In this document: piece after piece, positions 41,850-53,596 of the stretch
Position numbering within the stretch: position 1 is the first letter of the stretch
Layout: each line of letters starts with the position of its first letter
Source of the DNA: Phymatolithon calcareum
Taxonomy: Eukaryota > Rhodophyta > Florideophyceae > Hapalidiales
Assembly: GCA_977006965.1 (NCBI GenBank)
Contig: OZ345372.1
Location: forward strand, 2,170,001-2,234,000
Direction of reading: 5' to 3'
DNA length: 64,000 nt
Program-made: the position numbers and the translations under genes
Notes under the pieces: generated by a model
Database searches by the model: none
What the model saw: the letters and a program-made list of their open reading frames with translations, nothing else
What the model was told of the DNA's origin: nothing

Positions 41850-42860
41850 CGTCTACATGACCACTCAAGTCGTGAAACGGGAGTAAAAATGTACTCTTGA
41901 CTGTCGAGAAAACTCTACTAAACGAGGTAGATACGGTCGGTACCTCAGGACTTGAAGTCCCGGTGCCTCGCTAGCAGCACCGGCACGTGGTGGCACAGCG
42001 TTGTGCGGGCCGCGTGCGTGAACTGCTTGTTGAGCGGGTGGCGCCTCCCAGGCGTACTTAGTTACGGGGGGAGACGTAGTGTGAAGTGGGATTGTGTGCT
42101 TTGACCTTGATTCCGACTTGCCGAGTTTATGGAGATGGGAACTATTCTGGCTTATATAGGGTCCATCTACCAGGGAAGCTCGAGACTAATTCGACCTAGA
42201 CTGTCGTCTATTCCAGACAGTGAACCGCACGCTGACCGAGATGTTTCGGTTCGCGACATGTGCGTGCCGTTAGGTGTTAGCAATTTAACACAAGCTTGTA
42301 GGTAGTCTCGCGAGCTGTGCCATACACGGAGGTCTGGTGTTCTGCACAGCGAGCTTAGTTTCGGTTAGGTTTGCTTTAAACTTGCGCCGATAGCAATTGA
42401 TGTTTACGTTTGTCTTCTCGTCTTGACCTTCCAATCACGGGTCATCCTTCCTTGGACGTTAGCTCGCTTGAGGGGGTGTGTAAGGCTGACCTAATATTGT
42501 CAACAGATGAACGGTAAGAATGCTGAGATGGACTGTTCGGGCAGGCTGAAGATCTTTGGGAGATGACCGGTACTTATCGCAGCATTGAATCTGCGACATT
42601 GACAAAAAATGTAAATCATATTCACGATCAGCTCTGGCGCATGGGAGGCGGATGTGGATCGGCTCTCGCCAAATGCAAAAATGGGAGTTTGGAACTAGAG
42701 CGCACCTTGCAGATTTGAGGTTTGTCCAGTTGCTCCTGCTACCCATGTGTTCGGCACTACAAGGCAGCCCACATAGATTATCACCAAGAGCCTCTCTGTA
42801 GAACTAAAGGAAAGCCATCGAGTACGAATGGAAGCAGTCCAGTTCCTTGCACTTGTTTTG
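41850..42860. other. Non-coding, possible old LTR or promoter region
   Basis: There is no recognisable gene. A TATA-like GCTTATATAGGGTCC lies at 42150-42165 in otherwise GC-richer sequence, and GTGTTAGCAATTTAACAC (42275-42292) is a hairpin. An LTR identity is possible, but no second copy was seen. Confidence 0.3.
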
Positions 42861-42876
42861 CTTTTAGCTACTGATA

Positions 42877-44191
42877 GCTATATGGACACTTTCGCAATGC
42901 AGCTTGACTCGATCCTGGTGAGCGTGTCTAAAGAGCCTTGCAAGCTTTTCGCAGATGACGTTAAGGTATCCGCCACGACAGCGGATGAACTCCAAAGGAT
43001 CCTCGACCTTGCATCGGAATGGGCGCAGAGCAACAGAATGACGTGGAACACGACAAAAAGCGCAGTACTCCGGACCAGGGCGTCTGTCACGGCGAGTTCT
43101 CGATTATCAGAGCGTGTACTCAAGAAAATAAGGGAAGTGAAATATTTAGGAGTAACAATTAACGTGGACGGAATCACAGACTCAAAACTTGTCGAAAGAA
43201 TTAAGAAGTCGAGAAAGGTCCTCGGAACTCTTAGAAGACTCGGGATCTTCAAGAAAGAAATCCATCCGGCAAGAACGATAAGGCACTAGAAATCACTAGT
43301 ACAGTCTAGATGGTAATACGCAATGCATCTGACACCATGGTCTCGCAAAGCGGAGTACGAGGGCAGGAAAATCGAATCGATGTTCTTCGAGTAAATAATA
43401 GTAGGGAAGGCCGGAAAGAGAAGCCTGGAAAGAAGCAGGGCGATGCCCTGCACCTTATAGCACAGGGTTAGAAGGGACATCCTGGAGAGAGAATGTTCGT
43501 GCGAAGACTCATGGGGAACCGTGCAAATGACGCGTCAAGACAAGCTTCTGAGCGTAACGGTTAGTAGCTTCGTATTGCGGAGTTGGATGTCTTTCAAGCT
43601 AAATTAAATCCCCATTTGATTATTGCCGTCAGTGAGACATCGGAAAACACAAACATAAAGCAGAACATAAGGCGGAAGGTCTTAGAAGCTAGTACGAAAG
43701 CTGAAAAATGCAAAAACGGCACATCCCCCATACCGAGACAGCGCTGCCGCCGGGCCTGTGCTTCAAGTCGAGAAGATACAGTGCATTAGCCATTAAGTTA
43801 GCATTTGTTACGTTTTCGCATCTGAGCACCTCAAAGCTCATGGAACTGACAGGAGCAGTCAGCAGGGAGGCAATACAAGATGTCAAGCTCTGGTTCTCGA
43901 TGAAGTTCCAGCCATGTTGCAAGCAGTCAAGACCAAGGTAACCTCAATCACTCTTGCTCAACAATCGTATCCTGAGTCACCGTAAGCTGACTCCGCGTGG
44001 CACAGTACAGTGGTGTATTTTTCCCCCTCGAGGCCCACTTAAGGACCAGAGGTAGGTTTTAGTACCCTACCATACTGGTTCGCAACTTCTAGCCGCCTAT
44101 CACTCTGGACACAAGTCTGGAAATTGCAAAGTTACCGCAAGCGTCTGCTGATGCACTGGTAACTTTTAAATAAAAATCTTCATTTCTTCTT
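42877..44191 (+). mobile_element. 5'-truncated LINE with reverse transcriptase and 16-bp target duplication
   Basis: CTTTTAGCTACTGATA occurs exactly at 42861-42876 and 44192-44207. The insert opens in the reverse transcriptase palm: MDTFAMQLDSILVSVSKEPC, KLFADDVKVSATTADELQRI with the catalytic F-A-D-D intact, WAQSNRMTWNTTKSAVLR and VKYLGVTINVDGITDSKLVE. After frameshifts it continues YAMHLTPWSRK-like and a C-terminal block (RYSALAIKLAFVTFSHLSTS). The last 200 bp (43985-44191) are the SINE-like consensus, ending AACTTTTAAATAAAAATCTT and CATTTCTTCTTC. One duplication encloses everything, so this looks like a single insertion whose 3' untranslated region is that short repeat. Confidence 0.75.
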
Positions 44192-44689
44192 CTTTTAGCT
44201 ACTGATATGGCGTCTCCTGATATTCTTTCATCTGTTTTTTTGTATCTGATATGGCTCGTAGAGCCATACCTGGTTCCCTCTTCTCCTTCCCAACCTTTTG
44301 GCAGGCTTTAGTGCTATCAAGAAACACGAAATGTATCCATTGTCATCCTGCCATTCACAGTATAGATATTCGATTGCCTTCCAACCTTGCAGATGTCGTT
44401 CAAGTACATTCGCGCCAATAGAACGCAACCATTCTGCATGTTCCCTTTGTGCTTCAAAAACCAGTTTCACAAAAAGAAACGAAATACATGCTTGGTAAAA
44501 TTTCAGGTGGAATTGGCAGAAGTTCTACTTTCTTTAGTTCCTCCCGTGTCGCGAAGAGGAACGAATAGGGAGTGCAGTGTTTTAGTTCAAAGCAAAACTT
44601 GTTGAATGATGATGAAAGTTGGAAAGGGTTGAGTTGTCTTTAGCTCTTATAGGAGTTCCGGTTCCACAGCCGTTACCTCACCGCTATCC

Positions 44690-44946
44690 TCAGGTTTATC
44701 AATGTAAAACATCGACAGCTAGCCATAAAATACGCAAGCGGCAGGTTCCCTCAAGTGAGCACGACGCTAATATCGAATATATTCGAAACGGCAGCAGAGC
44801 GCCACCTGGAGACCATACGCATTAACCTAACAAAGTATGAATTGAACTTCGGTGAAATGTTAAGAACGGAAAAGGCATTAGACTCCATACTACTCTACTG
44901 TGTCACCATAATTGACAATATGGAAAACGACGAGTCCCTGTATTAG
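44690..44946 (+). mobile_element. LINE C-terminal fragment
   Basis: The frame reads KHRQLAIKYASGRFPQVSTT, LISNIFETAAERHLETIRIN, then LTKYELNFGEM and LDSILLYCVTIIDNMENDES. It corresponds to the C-terminal block seen at 24.5 kb and 54.9 kb. A frameshift precedes it. Confidence 0.65.
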
Positions 44947-45360
44947 GGACCAGGCGAGATACTAAAAAAAGTTGCCTCACCTAAGATGCTGCTCATACTT
45001 TTGATAACGGCATTCTTAGCAGGAACGCTAGAATGACTAATAGACCCTTTACCTTGCGAGCATTAGTCCTTATGTAAGCACATGTTCTTTCTCTACACTT
45101 CGAACAAGAAAGAATTCCAAATGGAAAATTTCGCAGAGTTTTCAAACCGTCTGAAAACTTGAGGGTGAAAAACGGTTTTTTGCTATTGGGCTTCACAATT
45201 TGAAACCAATGCGGGGAAGATGCTATCGAAGACGTAATAAATGCCCTTTCAAAAAGACAGACTCTCCGAAGAGAACAGGGAACGAACTAAGTGAGCACTC
45301 GGCGAGCTCTTGACCATGTTTCAGACTTTCGCCAAGTATGGACTGATTACAAACCTGAAT
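44947..45360. other. No recognisable gene
   Basis: Short frames only. It separates two retroelement fragments. Confidence 0.35.
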
Positions 45361-45364
45361 TCAC

Positions 45365-45587
45365 TGCATGCCACAGGACAGTGAAGTAATTTTCTCCCTT
45401 GAGGTCCCGAAGGAGACCAGAGGTAAGTTTCTGTAGTCCACTGAATCTTGTTAGACCAGCAAAAAAGAAAATCTTCTTTATACAGAATCCAGCCAAAACC
45501 TCTTGGCACTAGGAAAGTTTCCCCGAGCGTCAGTATATGCGTTGGTAACTTTCAAATAAAAATCTATCTTTCTTCTTTTCTTCACAA
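45365..45587 (+). mobile_element. SINE-like family copy, fullest example
   Basis: It runs CACTGCATGCCACAGGACAG, TTTCTCCCTTGAGGTCCCGA, GGAGACCAGAGGTAAGTTTC, AGTCCACTGAATCTTGTTAG, TACAGAATCCAGCCAAAACC, TCTTGGCACTAGGAAAGTTT, GCGTCAGTATATGCGTTGGT, AACTTTCAAATAAAAATCTA and a CTTTCTTCTTTTC tail. Confidence 0.7.
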
Positions 45588-45639
45588 TTTGTAGAACATG
45601 CACACCAGTATATCCTTTTCTCTGCCCTTTTTCCTAAGA

Positions 45640-46090
45640 CGGAAGAAGTACCTGTAAGATGCAGAAGAATATGGAGGAAGGGAAGAGCATTTGACAGACA
45701 ATATTGGGTCTCTCGGAGAAGAGGAATAAAAATATCTATAGACAAGCCGAACAAGCTACCAGGAGTGCTACATAGAAGAGACAAAAACTCGCATGTGAGG
45801 TGCCTGATAGTGATTTTCAACAGGCCCCCGCTGTAGAGAAAATCTACTTGGCGACATACTTTGGAACCGTTGCTTTGCTTGAGCTCGTAGCGCTCCAATG
45901 AGATTTGCGATACGCAGAAATAGACAAGGAGACTGATTGTAGATGCAGAAAACTCACTCGGGCCGTCACGGGAAGAGAAATTCCTCTTATGGAGATCCTA
46001 GGAGGATAGAGTGTGACCATCACGAAGACGGTGAGAAGCTGTTACTCAAATTGAGGTGCTAGACGCATTTAACATGAAATATCACACATC
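45640..46090 (+). mobile_element. LINE C-terminal fragment
   Basis: Broken frames give KISIDKPNKLPGVLHRRDKN, then ALLELVALQ-like and CRCRKLTRAVTGREIPLMEI blocks that match fragment 3 at 22.5-22.8 kb. The tail (TGTTACTCAAATTGAGGTGC to about 46090) is a diverged form of the family 3' end. Confidence 0.6.
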
Positions 46091-46109
46091 CCCTATCCTT
46101 TTTCTCTCA

Positions 46110-46180
46110 GTATGGAATAAAAGCGTCCGCAGACGCATTGGTAACTTTTAGGTAAAAACTCACATTTATTCTTCTTCTGT
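46110..46180 (+). mobile_element. SINE-like family, 3' fragment
   Basis: AAGCGTCCGCAGACGCATTG, then GTAACTTTTAGGTAAAAACT and CACATTTATTCTTCTTC. Confidence 0.5.
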
Positions 46181-46248
46181 ATGGAATATTCAAGGATCAC
46201 CAGACAGTCGAATGGCAGATCAAAACGAAGAGTGGTGAGCGTCTTAAA

Positions 46249-46301
46249 TAATTTTTAAGGTTGTAGGGGGGATAATATCCCCTCTACAGCCTTGAAAATT
46301 A
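46249..46301 (+). repeat. 53-nt hairpin, fully paired with G-U wobbles on +
   Basis: The arms TAATTTT.AAGG.TGTAG.GGGGATA (26 nt each) meet around one base. The three positions that differ are all U-G or G-U in a + strand RNA. Confidence 0.8.
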
Positions 46302-46304
46302 TCA

Positions 46305-46745
46305 TGTGATGTTTCTTTTCTAAAAAAGCTCCCAACACCTTACTTTGAATAACAAGGCAGCTTCTCACTCTTCCGTTGCGGTCACACTCTATTCTCCTAA
46401 AATCTCCTTAATTCGAATTTCTCTTCGCGCGAGGGCACGAGTAAGTCTTTTGCATTCATATTCAGTTTCCTGGTCCATTTTCGTGAATCGTAATGCTCGT
46501 CGGAGCGCTACGAGCTAAATCAAGGCACCGACTCCAAAGTATGTCGCCAAGGTAGAATTTCTTTACAGCGGGGCTTTGTTGAAAATCATTGTCAGGCACC
46601 TCACATGCGTGTTTCTGTCTCATATATGTAGCACTCCTGGTACCTTGTTCGGCTTGTCTATGGGCATTTCTATTATCCGCCATTAATTCTTCCTCCTTCC
46701 AGCATTTAATGGTTTCCTCTAGTCGGTGCTGCTTCGACACCTTGT
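46305..46745 (-). mobile_element. LINE 3' fragment
   Basis: The minus-strand frame encodes RLEETIKCWKEEE, then diverged ITDNRNAHRQAEQGT-like and RQKHACEVPDNDFQQ blocks in the wrong frame relative to the LPGVL...FNRAP consensus. The DNA aligns with 22.5-22.87 kb, and the tail AAAGTAAGGTGTTGGGAGCT then TTTT lies at 46315-46350. Confidence 0.6.
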
Positions 46746-46749
46746 AGGG

Positions 46750-47835
46750 CTACAGAGCCGGAACCATCATAGTTTCATCCGGAGATCTTTTGTAGCATCC
46801 GAGGATGGATGGATAGCTCTCGTTCTCTTCTTTGTACCAGAGAATCTTATATTTCCTCTACGTTCCGTAGCTGGCACTCTATTTTGTATCGTTAATTGTA
46901 ACATCAGGAGTCGAGTTTGGTTTATTCTAAATTTATCGCTTTTATCTAGTTAATCATGTGGTTCCGGTATCATGGAGTACTCGTGGTTCGTTAGAAATGA
47001 TGTCCAAACGGCAGCAGAAGCGATCAGAACCCTGTGCAAATTGTTATAGCACTACTATCTTGGAAACGAAAATAGGGCCAACACGGAAGTATAAAAGTGA
47101 GCTGGCTCAACGCTGTCAAAATTACATTGTACTGGCGCAGAGAGCACCGTCCGCAACTAATGCGTTGTTGAGAAGATACGTTGATGCTTCTTCGATCGGG
47201 GATAAACTAGTTTGAACACTAGTGCATTTTTTGCGCGAAGCATCATAAGGACCAAAAGAGTAATGTACTGACACGTAACTGACATGACAGGATAATTACA
47301 TGGCAATTTAAGGCCGCTATAACCCACAAGACCCTCTAGGAAACTGATGCATTGATCCTAATCAGTAACCTAGTGCAAGAACTCACCAGGAGAACGTCAA
47401 GTCTTCGTTATTGCTACTCTGAATAAGACAGAGCGTCGTGGCGTCGAATGCTCTTTATGATTCAGAACTGCAGTCCACAACTGCTGGGCTACTCATTTTT
47501 CTCTCAGTCGGTATTATATACTGATTACCAATAAGGCTCAGAATATCCGAGCGGCGTCTGGGCAACAGTGAGCTACAGCTAGCGAAATTAGAAACGGGTA
47601 CGGAGACTCGCGCGACCAACAGATCCTTTACTACAGCGAATTCACATCGCCAACAATCATCTACTCTGTGAGAAGGTTAAGTGGATATGCAAAGCTGGTT
47701 AAATCATATGAGGAATCATCGTCGCAGATGAGACCAAACGACTCACACGTGCACCAGAGAAATACGAATAAAGGAGGTCATGAGTGACCAGACTACGCTA
47801 CATAAGAAAACCGTTCGAAAAGCGAGCCCTGCCAC
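46750..47835. other. No recognisable gene
   Basis: Frames of up to 85 codons (46958-47215, +) without known motifs. Confidence 0.35.
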
Positions 47836-47885
47836 TCCTAGGTGAGGCGCTGGAAGCTGTTAAATTAAATTCTTACATATCCCAT
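47835..47885 (+). repeat. LINE 3' tail fragment
   Basis: CTAGGTGAGGCGCTGGAAGC then TGTTAAATTAAATTCTTACA and TATCC is a diverged form of the family 3' end. Confidence 0.5.
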
Positions 47886-49560
47886 CAGTATTCCTCTACA
47901 GAAGTCTACGCTCCGTCAAGAATGACAACTACGGCGCACACTGTTCTTGCCGGTAGCCCGAAGTGGTATAATCTTTACCTTGAGCTCGTTGAGAGTCGAT
48001 GCTCCGTACGTCTGCAATGTGGCGGTGGACAATAGTTTACAGGACACTTGTCGTGAGGGCCGCCCCATGCGATGCTTGCATTTCCCTTGACAGCTTCCGA
48101 CGGCGGCCACACGGCCCCTCACTCTGGACATATTGCAGGATGATGCAAGAGAAACCAGCATTTCTCAACACTCCGTGAGAAACGTCTACAAAGTTCCCTG
48201 CAACCCTGAGAAGACTTGGAGTCTCTACGAATGTAGTCCATTCGGGGAGGTTTTTAAGGATATATGTAGTATAGTGGATGGGCACGAACCTGGACTGTAA
48301 GCAGGCGAGCGATGTGCGGTAACGCATGACAGAGCGGGCACGATAGATTCCCAAAGTTCAGCGGCGAGCGGTGACGCACGCGGACACGAACGGAAAAAAC
48401 ATACGAGAACAGGAGCATCATAGCATCAGATGAAATAAAGCGGCAGAATGAAAGCTAGCACCGAGGGAAGCAGACCAATAGATCCATCTAGGGAGCAGTT
48501 ATAGATGCGGGCACGAAGACTTCTCGCCAAAGATGCTTACTCTGTTTACTGCAGTGGGCGGTCGAGCGTGGCATAAGCACTACGGACGACGTCATAGAGC
48601 TACGAAAAGGAGCAAATTATCCAATAGTAGAAGTAAGTGTAATTACCGAAGCTAGCCCATATTAGGCCGACGCTGTAAACCTCAGGGGGATGATTGACAG
48701 TACCTCAACCACCCTATTCCTCAAAACAGAAGCAGGGCGATGAAGAAAAGAATCCCTGGGCCGTTTGATTTGCGTCCCATGGGGCAACTAGAGAGCTGAG
48801 TATGGCAACTTCAGTGACAGTTTGTACATGCGTTCAAGACTTTCTCACGCGAGACGGTGTGGACCGCACAGGATTTTGAAAACTGGCCAAACGACTGTGT
48901 TTATTTCGGATTTTTTAGCGCTCGCAGATTCTGTAGACGTCTATCGGGCTCTGAACGGGATCTACGTCGGACTGGGCCTGAGGGAGCTATGTTGTGCGGT
49001 GTCGGAGCGCGCGGAATTTCCCTTATCCGTGTAACGCGGGTAAATTAGAACGGAGTAATGGTGGCTGCACGTGACCATGCACGTTCGGAGGAGAACACCG
49101 CAAGAGTGGGCGTGAGGGAAGTTGTCACCGTTTTGGATCGCCGCGCTTTCGCGTGCTCGATGTGATCCTGCAGTCCAACCTTATCCTCGGGATGAATCCT
49201 GACTAAATCAGAGCGCTGTCGCGCTTGAACCCATTTTAATATCACCAGCCAGCGGAGTCGATTGTCCAGGCAGGTATGACTTAAATGTGTTTTCCGAACG
49301 AGCCAGTTTGTCACTGCGACACAACGTGGATTGGTTTTTGTGTGCCGTATTCGCTGTGGAAGGCGGAGCGCATACACTGTCTTCGGTACAGGGGCATTAT
49401 TCCAGGCTATTTTGCGGGCGCTGTGGCGTTCAACGACACTATCATACTCCCTCATAACCTATAGACCTTGCTCACTTCAATAGTCGATACAGCTTGCATT
49501 TACAATAGCACTTTGCAAAGAACATATATACATTACAGTAACTTATTCCGATAAGTTCTC
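47886..49560. other. No recognisable gene
   Basis: The longest frame is 136 codons on the minus strand (49045-49455). It is Arg/Thr-rich and unrecognised. Nothing else is seen. Confidence 0.35.
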
Positions 49561-49582
49561 AAGATACCAAGGATTACTGAAG

Positions 49583-49905
49583 GCTTGGATCTAGGATCCG
49601 TTGCGGAAAAGGATTACCAACACCGACACTTGATCGAATCAGCTGAGTATTCACACGTGTTGCTGATCGGGGCGGTTGCGACTGTACACATTGGAGATTT
49701 TGCTAAAGTATCCAAGTTCTGGTTCAATCGATTTAATATCTCATACTCGCTTACACAAGAACTTTACTTTGCGCATCGAGCGTTCTTATTTCAGATGTGG
49801 CTAGAATTATTTTCATAGTTTGTTTATATTTTCTGTAGCTTACCGTCCGCGTCAACGAGCCCTCAAAACGAGAACAAAAAAATTCCCCCAATTCTCTGAC
49901 TTTCA
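49583..49905 (+). repeat. Left LTR-like repeat
   Basis: It shares TTGGATCTAGG, GCGGAAAA.GATT, CTGATCGGGGC, TCATACTCGC, TTCTTATT and AACGAGCCCTCA, in order, with 53597-53975. The exact borders are uncertain. Confidence 0.55.
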
Positions 49906-49927
49906 TATTTGGTACCTCAGCCGGGCC

Positions 49928-50820
49928 ATGGCGCCTCCGAAGCAGCTCCTTACCTGAAATGGCGACACCGACGCCAGGAAGGTTTTCTACATCTTCGAGA
50001 ACATAGTCGAAAAGGAAGCCTTAGTCGAGGAGAAGGCTGAGCGAGTGGTTCAGACTCTGACAGAAAATCCTTAGACTTCTACTGCGACAAGTTTGGTCGC
50101 GAGGACACCCCTACTTCAGAATACTAGGACTTCTCTCTCGCGAAAGCAAGCATACTCGCAGAGTTTGCTTCAAGCCGTAGTCAAGAATCAATAATGCGTG
50201 AATCTGTTACACTCAAGTACACCAGAGGTGACTTTGACGCATTCGTTCACAAAGCTGAAAATCTCTACGTTGAAGCCAGCTCAATGGGTCCGCCATACCA
50301 GGTCCCCTCCGTGATGGAATTTCATCCTCTCCCTCTATTTTTCAGTTTGTTCTGCTTCAGGGAGCAGCTTACTTTACCGAAATCAAGAATGCATGTATCA
50401 TCTATAGCGAAGGAAAAAAGAAGATCTATCGTACTGGACACAACGCGGCTCCCGCTGATGTCGTTCATGAAGCATATCACCTTCCAGCGATGCCGAGTAG
50501 TAGATCAACAAACTCTGCGATCAGATGAGTGAACTCGCCTTAGTCATCTCCCAGAGAAAGGTAGTACTCCAGCCTGGCGCTAGCCCCAATACTTGCAGCT
50601 ATTGCAAGGCGCAATGCCACGTGTGCACTCAGTACAGAGACAACCCCAGGAAGGAGATGAAGTGCCGCTTTTCAAGATGTGGTGTCAAAAAGAGGTCGCC
50701 TGCTACTCCAAGCAGCGCTATGACATCGACCAAGGCATCGCTCGTCAGCAACTGCGTCCCCAGCCTCAGAAAAGTGCGATGCCGCCTACAGAGAATACTG
50801 ACGTTCTTACTCTCGCTCCA
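49928..50820 (+). pseudogene. Gag-like polyprotein remnant
   Basis: From the ATG at 49928 the frame reads DARKVFYIFENIVEKEALVE. After stops and a frame change come FYCDKFGREDTPTSEY, SLAKASILAEFASSRSQESI and FDAFVHKAENLYVEASS, typical of the capsid part of LTR-element gag. At 50594-50636 CSYCKAQCHVCTQY looks like a CCHC zinc knuckle whose last Cys is changed to Tyr. At least three frame disruptions are needed. Confidence 0.55.
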
Positions 50821-51249
50821 GAAGAAGTCTCCCCCTAAGAGTTTTAGTCGGACAACAACCAGAACATCGCCACCGTCAAGCATACTCCGGATGGCGAACA
50901 GCTTCCCGAGAACCCTTGCCGAGAAGAAGAAGCTGAGCCAATGCAAGTTTCTCGTGCACCTTTCTCCACATCCAAAAGACTATCCCGAGTCGTTTGGCGA
51001 GGAAGATGAAGAAAAAGCCAACCCGTAAAGCCACGAGGAACACAAGGGCCAAAGAGCTTGGCAGCCGTTTCGAGAAGTAGGAATTGATGTCAAAACTCGC
51101 TCGGGCAACTCCTTCGTGGAGATGCGATCGAGGTTCGAGGTGACCTTCAGAAACTCATCCCTCCCCACAGTCAATCGAAGAAAACAAAAAACGTTTAAAT
51201 CAATGACACGGAGAAAATCGTGGCACCCGTAAGCTCGCTATTCGCCACA

Positions 51250-51425
51250 TGTTTACCAAAGTTTAACTCAGCGGCCTGGATATGTATGCCCTTATTGATA
51301 CTGGTTCCATCCCCAACGAGATGTCAGGCGAGCTCGCTAAGCAGCTTCACATTATCCCCACTCAACATTACCACGTCCCTCTTGTATCCAATTGTTGTCT
51401 TTGATACAGACGAGTCGCCCTGAAA
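51250..51425 (+). pseudogene. Retropepsin (aspartic protease) remnant
   Basis: A + strand frame reads LDMYALIDTGSIPNEMSGEL then AKQLHII. The D-T-G-S motif after hydrophobic A-L-I is the active-site loop of retroviral-type proteases. A stop and a frame change follow within 50 codons. Confidence 0.6.
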
Positions 51426-51988
51426 TTATGCAGCATTTCTGTTACTTCCGCCGTACATATTTGAATTGTGCACAACGGTCTTTCAACCGATTCGTCCTAC
51501 GAAACCAGCTCTTATACCGGCATCAAAAGAATGAGCGAGCAACTGCCATTGGTAAATTATCGTCCAGCAAGATGAATGAGTTGCATCCACGAATGTCCCA
51601 CGCACACCAGTTGTTTAACCGCAACACAGCAAAACATATATTCGACTTCCTGTACAGTCGATCCTCGATTTTTGAATACAGAATGCCTGTCCCAAGTCAG
51701 TTTCGCATTAAATTTTAATGAATATAAAGTATTATCGAATACTTGAGTATAGAATATCTAAAGTGATAGCTTCAAACCAGAAGGTTATTTTTTGATTATT
51801 TTTAAGCCTCCTGTATTCAACGTCCGCCTTTGGAGATTTTCTATTCGAGAAGTCTGTTGGGCAGCTTGGAGTATGTGAACAATTGCGATATATGGCACAG
51901 CCCGGAAATTCTCAATAACGTTGTTCCGACTACAAATATCGGCTGAATTCCAGATGTGGTGCAGTACAGCTTCTTCAAAGTTGACATA

Positions 51989-52043
51989 AAAATTACCTGT
52001 CAAGATTACAATATAATATATTGTAATTTTGACCTGTAATTTT
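51989..52043 (+). repeat. 55-nt imperfect palindrome
   Basis: The arms AAAATTAC..GTCAA.ATTACAATATA differ at three positions around a one-base centre. Confidence 0.7.
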
Positions 52044-53596
52044 TTAATTTCGCTATGATATGACTTCGATACTTCAATAAGCTCGAATTTTTTTATATCT
52101 GAGTAGGTCATATTGCCTATGCAGAAATCCAGGATTGGCAGTAGTATCCGCCGAGCCCGCTCAACTTGATAACCAACAATGTCATATTTGTCTCTCGTTG
52201 CCACTCAGTATCGAAAATATTCCCCCTGCTCTATCATCAACTCAATCCCCACCTTCGGCACCGCAATCTCGACGGCACCCTTGTCTACGCTATTGCCACG
52301 CTCTTCAATTTCACAACCGTGTACTCACTCGTGCACCCGCACATCTTCCCTATTCTGCCCCGCGTGACGTCACGCCAGCCTGAATTTGGAGTTAGGGAAA
52401 ATATCACCTGTCAGAATTACATTCCTGGGCGCCGACGCCATGATACAAGCCGTCCGTGCAATCGTCCTCGTCTTTCTGCAGCACTTCCTCCGCTTCAGCT
52501 TCAGCTAACCGTCAAACCTATCTCGATGTGGAAGCCGATGGGTTCGGTTTTTCCATTATTGAAGAGTCATGAAGATAATCTCCAACATCGGAAAGTGATC
52601 TGATACCCCCCGCAGCGGGAAGAATGAACTCAATGTGATGCCGCATAATGGCGAGGTGAAGACCCTCTTTCAATCATCTCCAGCTGCTATCAATGCTATT
52701 ATTCCTGATATATGCAACGAAGCACTAGCGTTATCGCGTGACGGCCAGTGCCCAACTTAGTGTCTTGTACAACACCGCTTAATCAACAATGCAATAACTT
52801 GTGACGACGCGCTTTGGTGACATCGCTTTCGTGCATGATTCTGGTGCCAGGAATGATACGCCACTGAAGCCCTTATTTCGCTTTCGGAAATGAGACATTT
52901 TTCTTCTTCCCTGCTCGGATTTCACCACCTGTCGACCGACCAATCTTGGTGAACGAATCATGTGCCGGCATTCTTCCTCTCAAGCAATATTATTCTTTCT
53001 TGTTGCAGGTATTTCGCGAGCTGCAGTGCTTGAGGTCAAGAACATTGTGATGCTCCTGACTTTAAAGTCCTTTTCGGAGGACTGAAATTAGATTCAAGAG
53101 CCGTAAAAGAGGCCTCCTGTATATACTTTTGAAAGCATCTCATTTTGATACATACGGCTGCTGTGTCGACTCCGCAACGACCATGTACTTGCAATGAACA
53201 CCTTTGCCATCGACTACTTCGCGAAACGTTTCTCCTCCTCTGAGATCGAGCGAAACACTGCGTTCCGCGAAGACTCCATGCGACATGACAAAAAAATCCA
53301 AAACTCGATGAGAGCCACTCACGAAAATGCCAAACAAGTCCGAAACTAGGATCATGATCATAATGTTGGTGTAGCAAGAGCTGGCCCGCAAAGCATCCCG
53401 ATTACGTGCCTTCCACCGCTCTGGTTTGAGCAGGTGTCATAATCTCTCGCCACAGTATCATCTGTCATCGATGTCCAACGTATTCTTCCTCGTCTTTTGG
53501 GTACCATACAGACTTCAATAGAAGATTCGGACCTCTGCAAATCTGCACATGAACGGCGTCGAGGACGAGCACCGCTTTAGTTGGGGCACCTTCTGT

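Noticed and set aside
42120-42300. LTR with TATA box
   Set aside because: Only a TATA-like string is present; no paired copy, primer site or polypurine tract was found.
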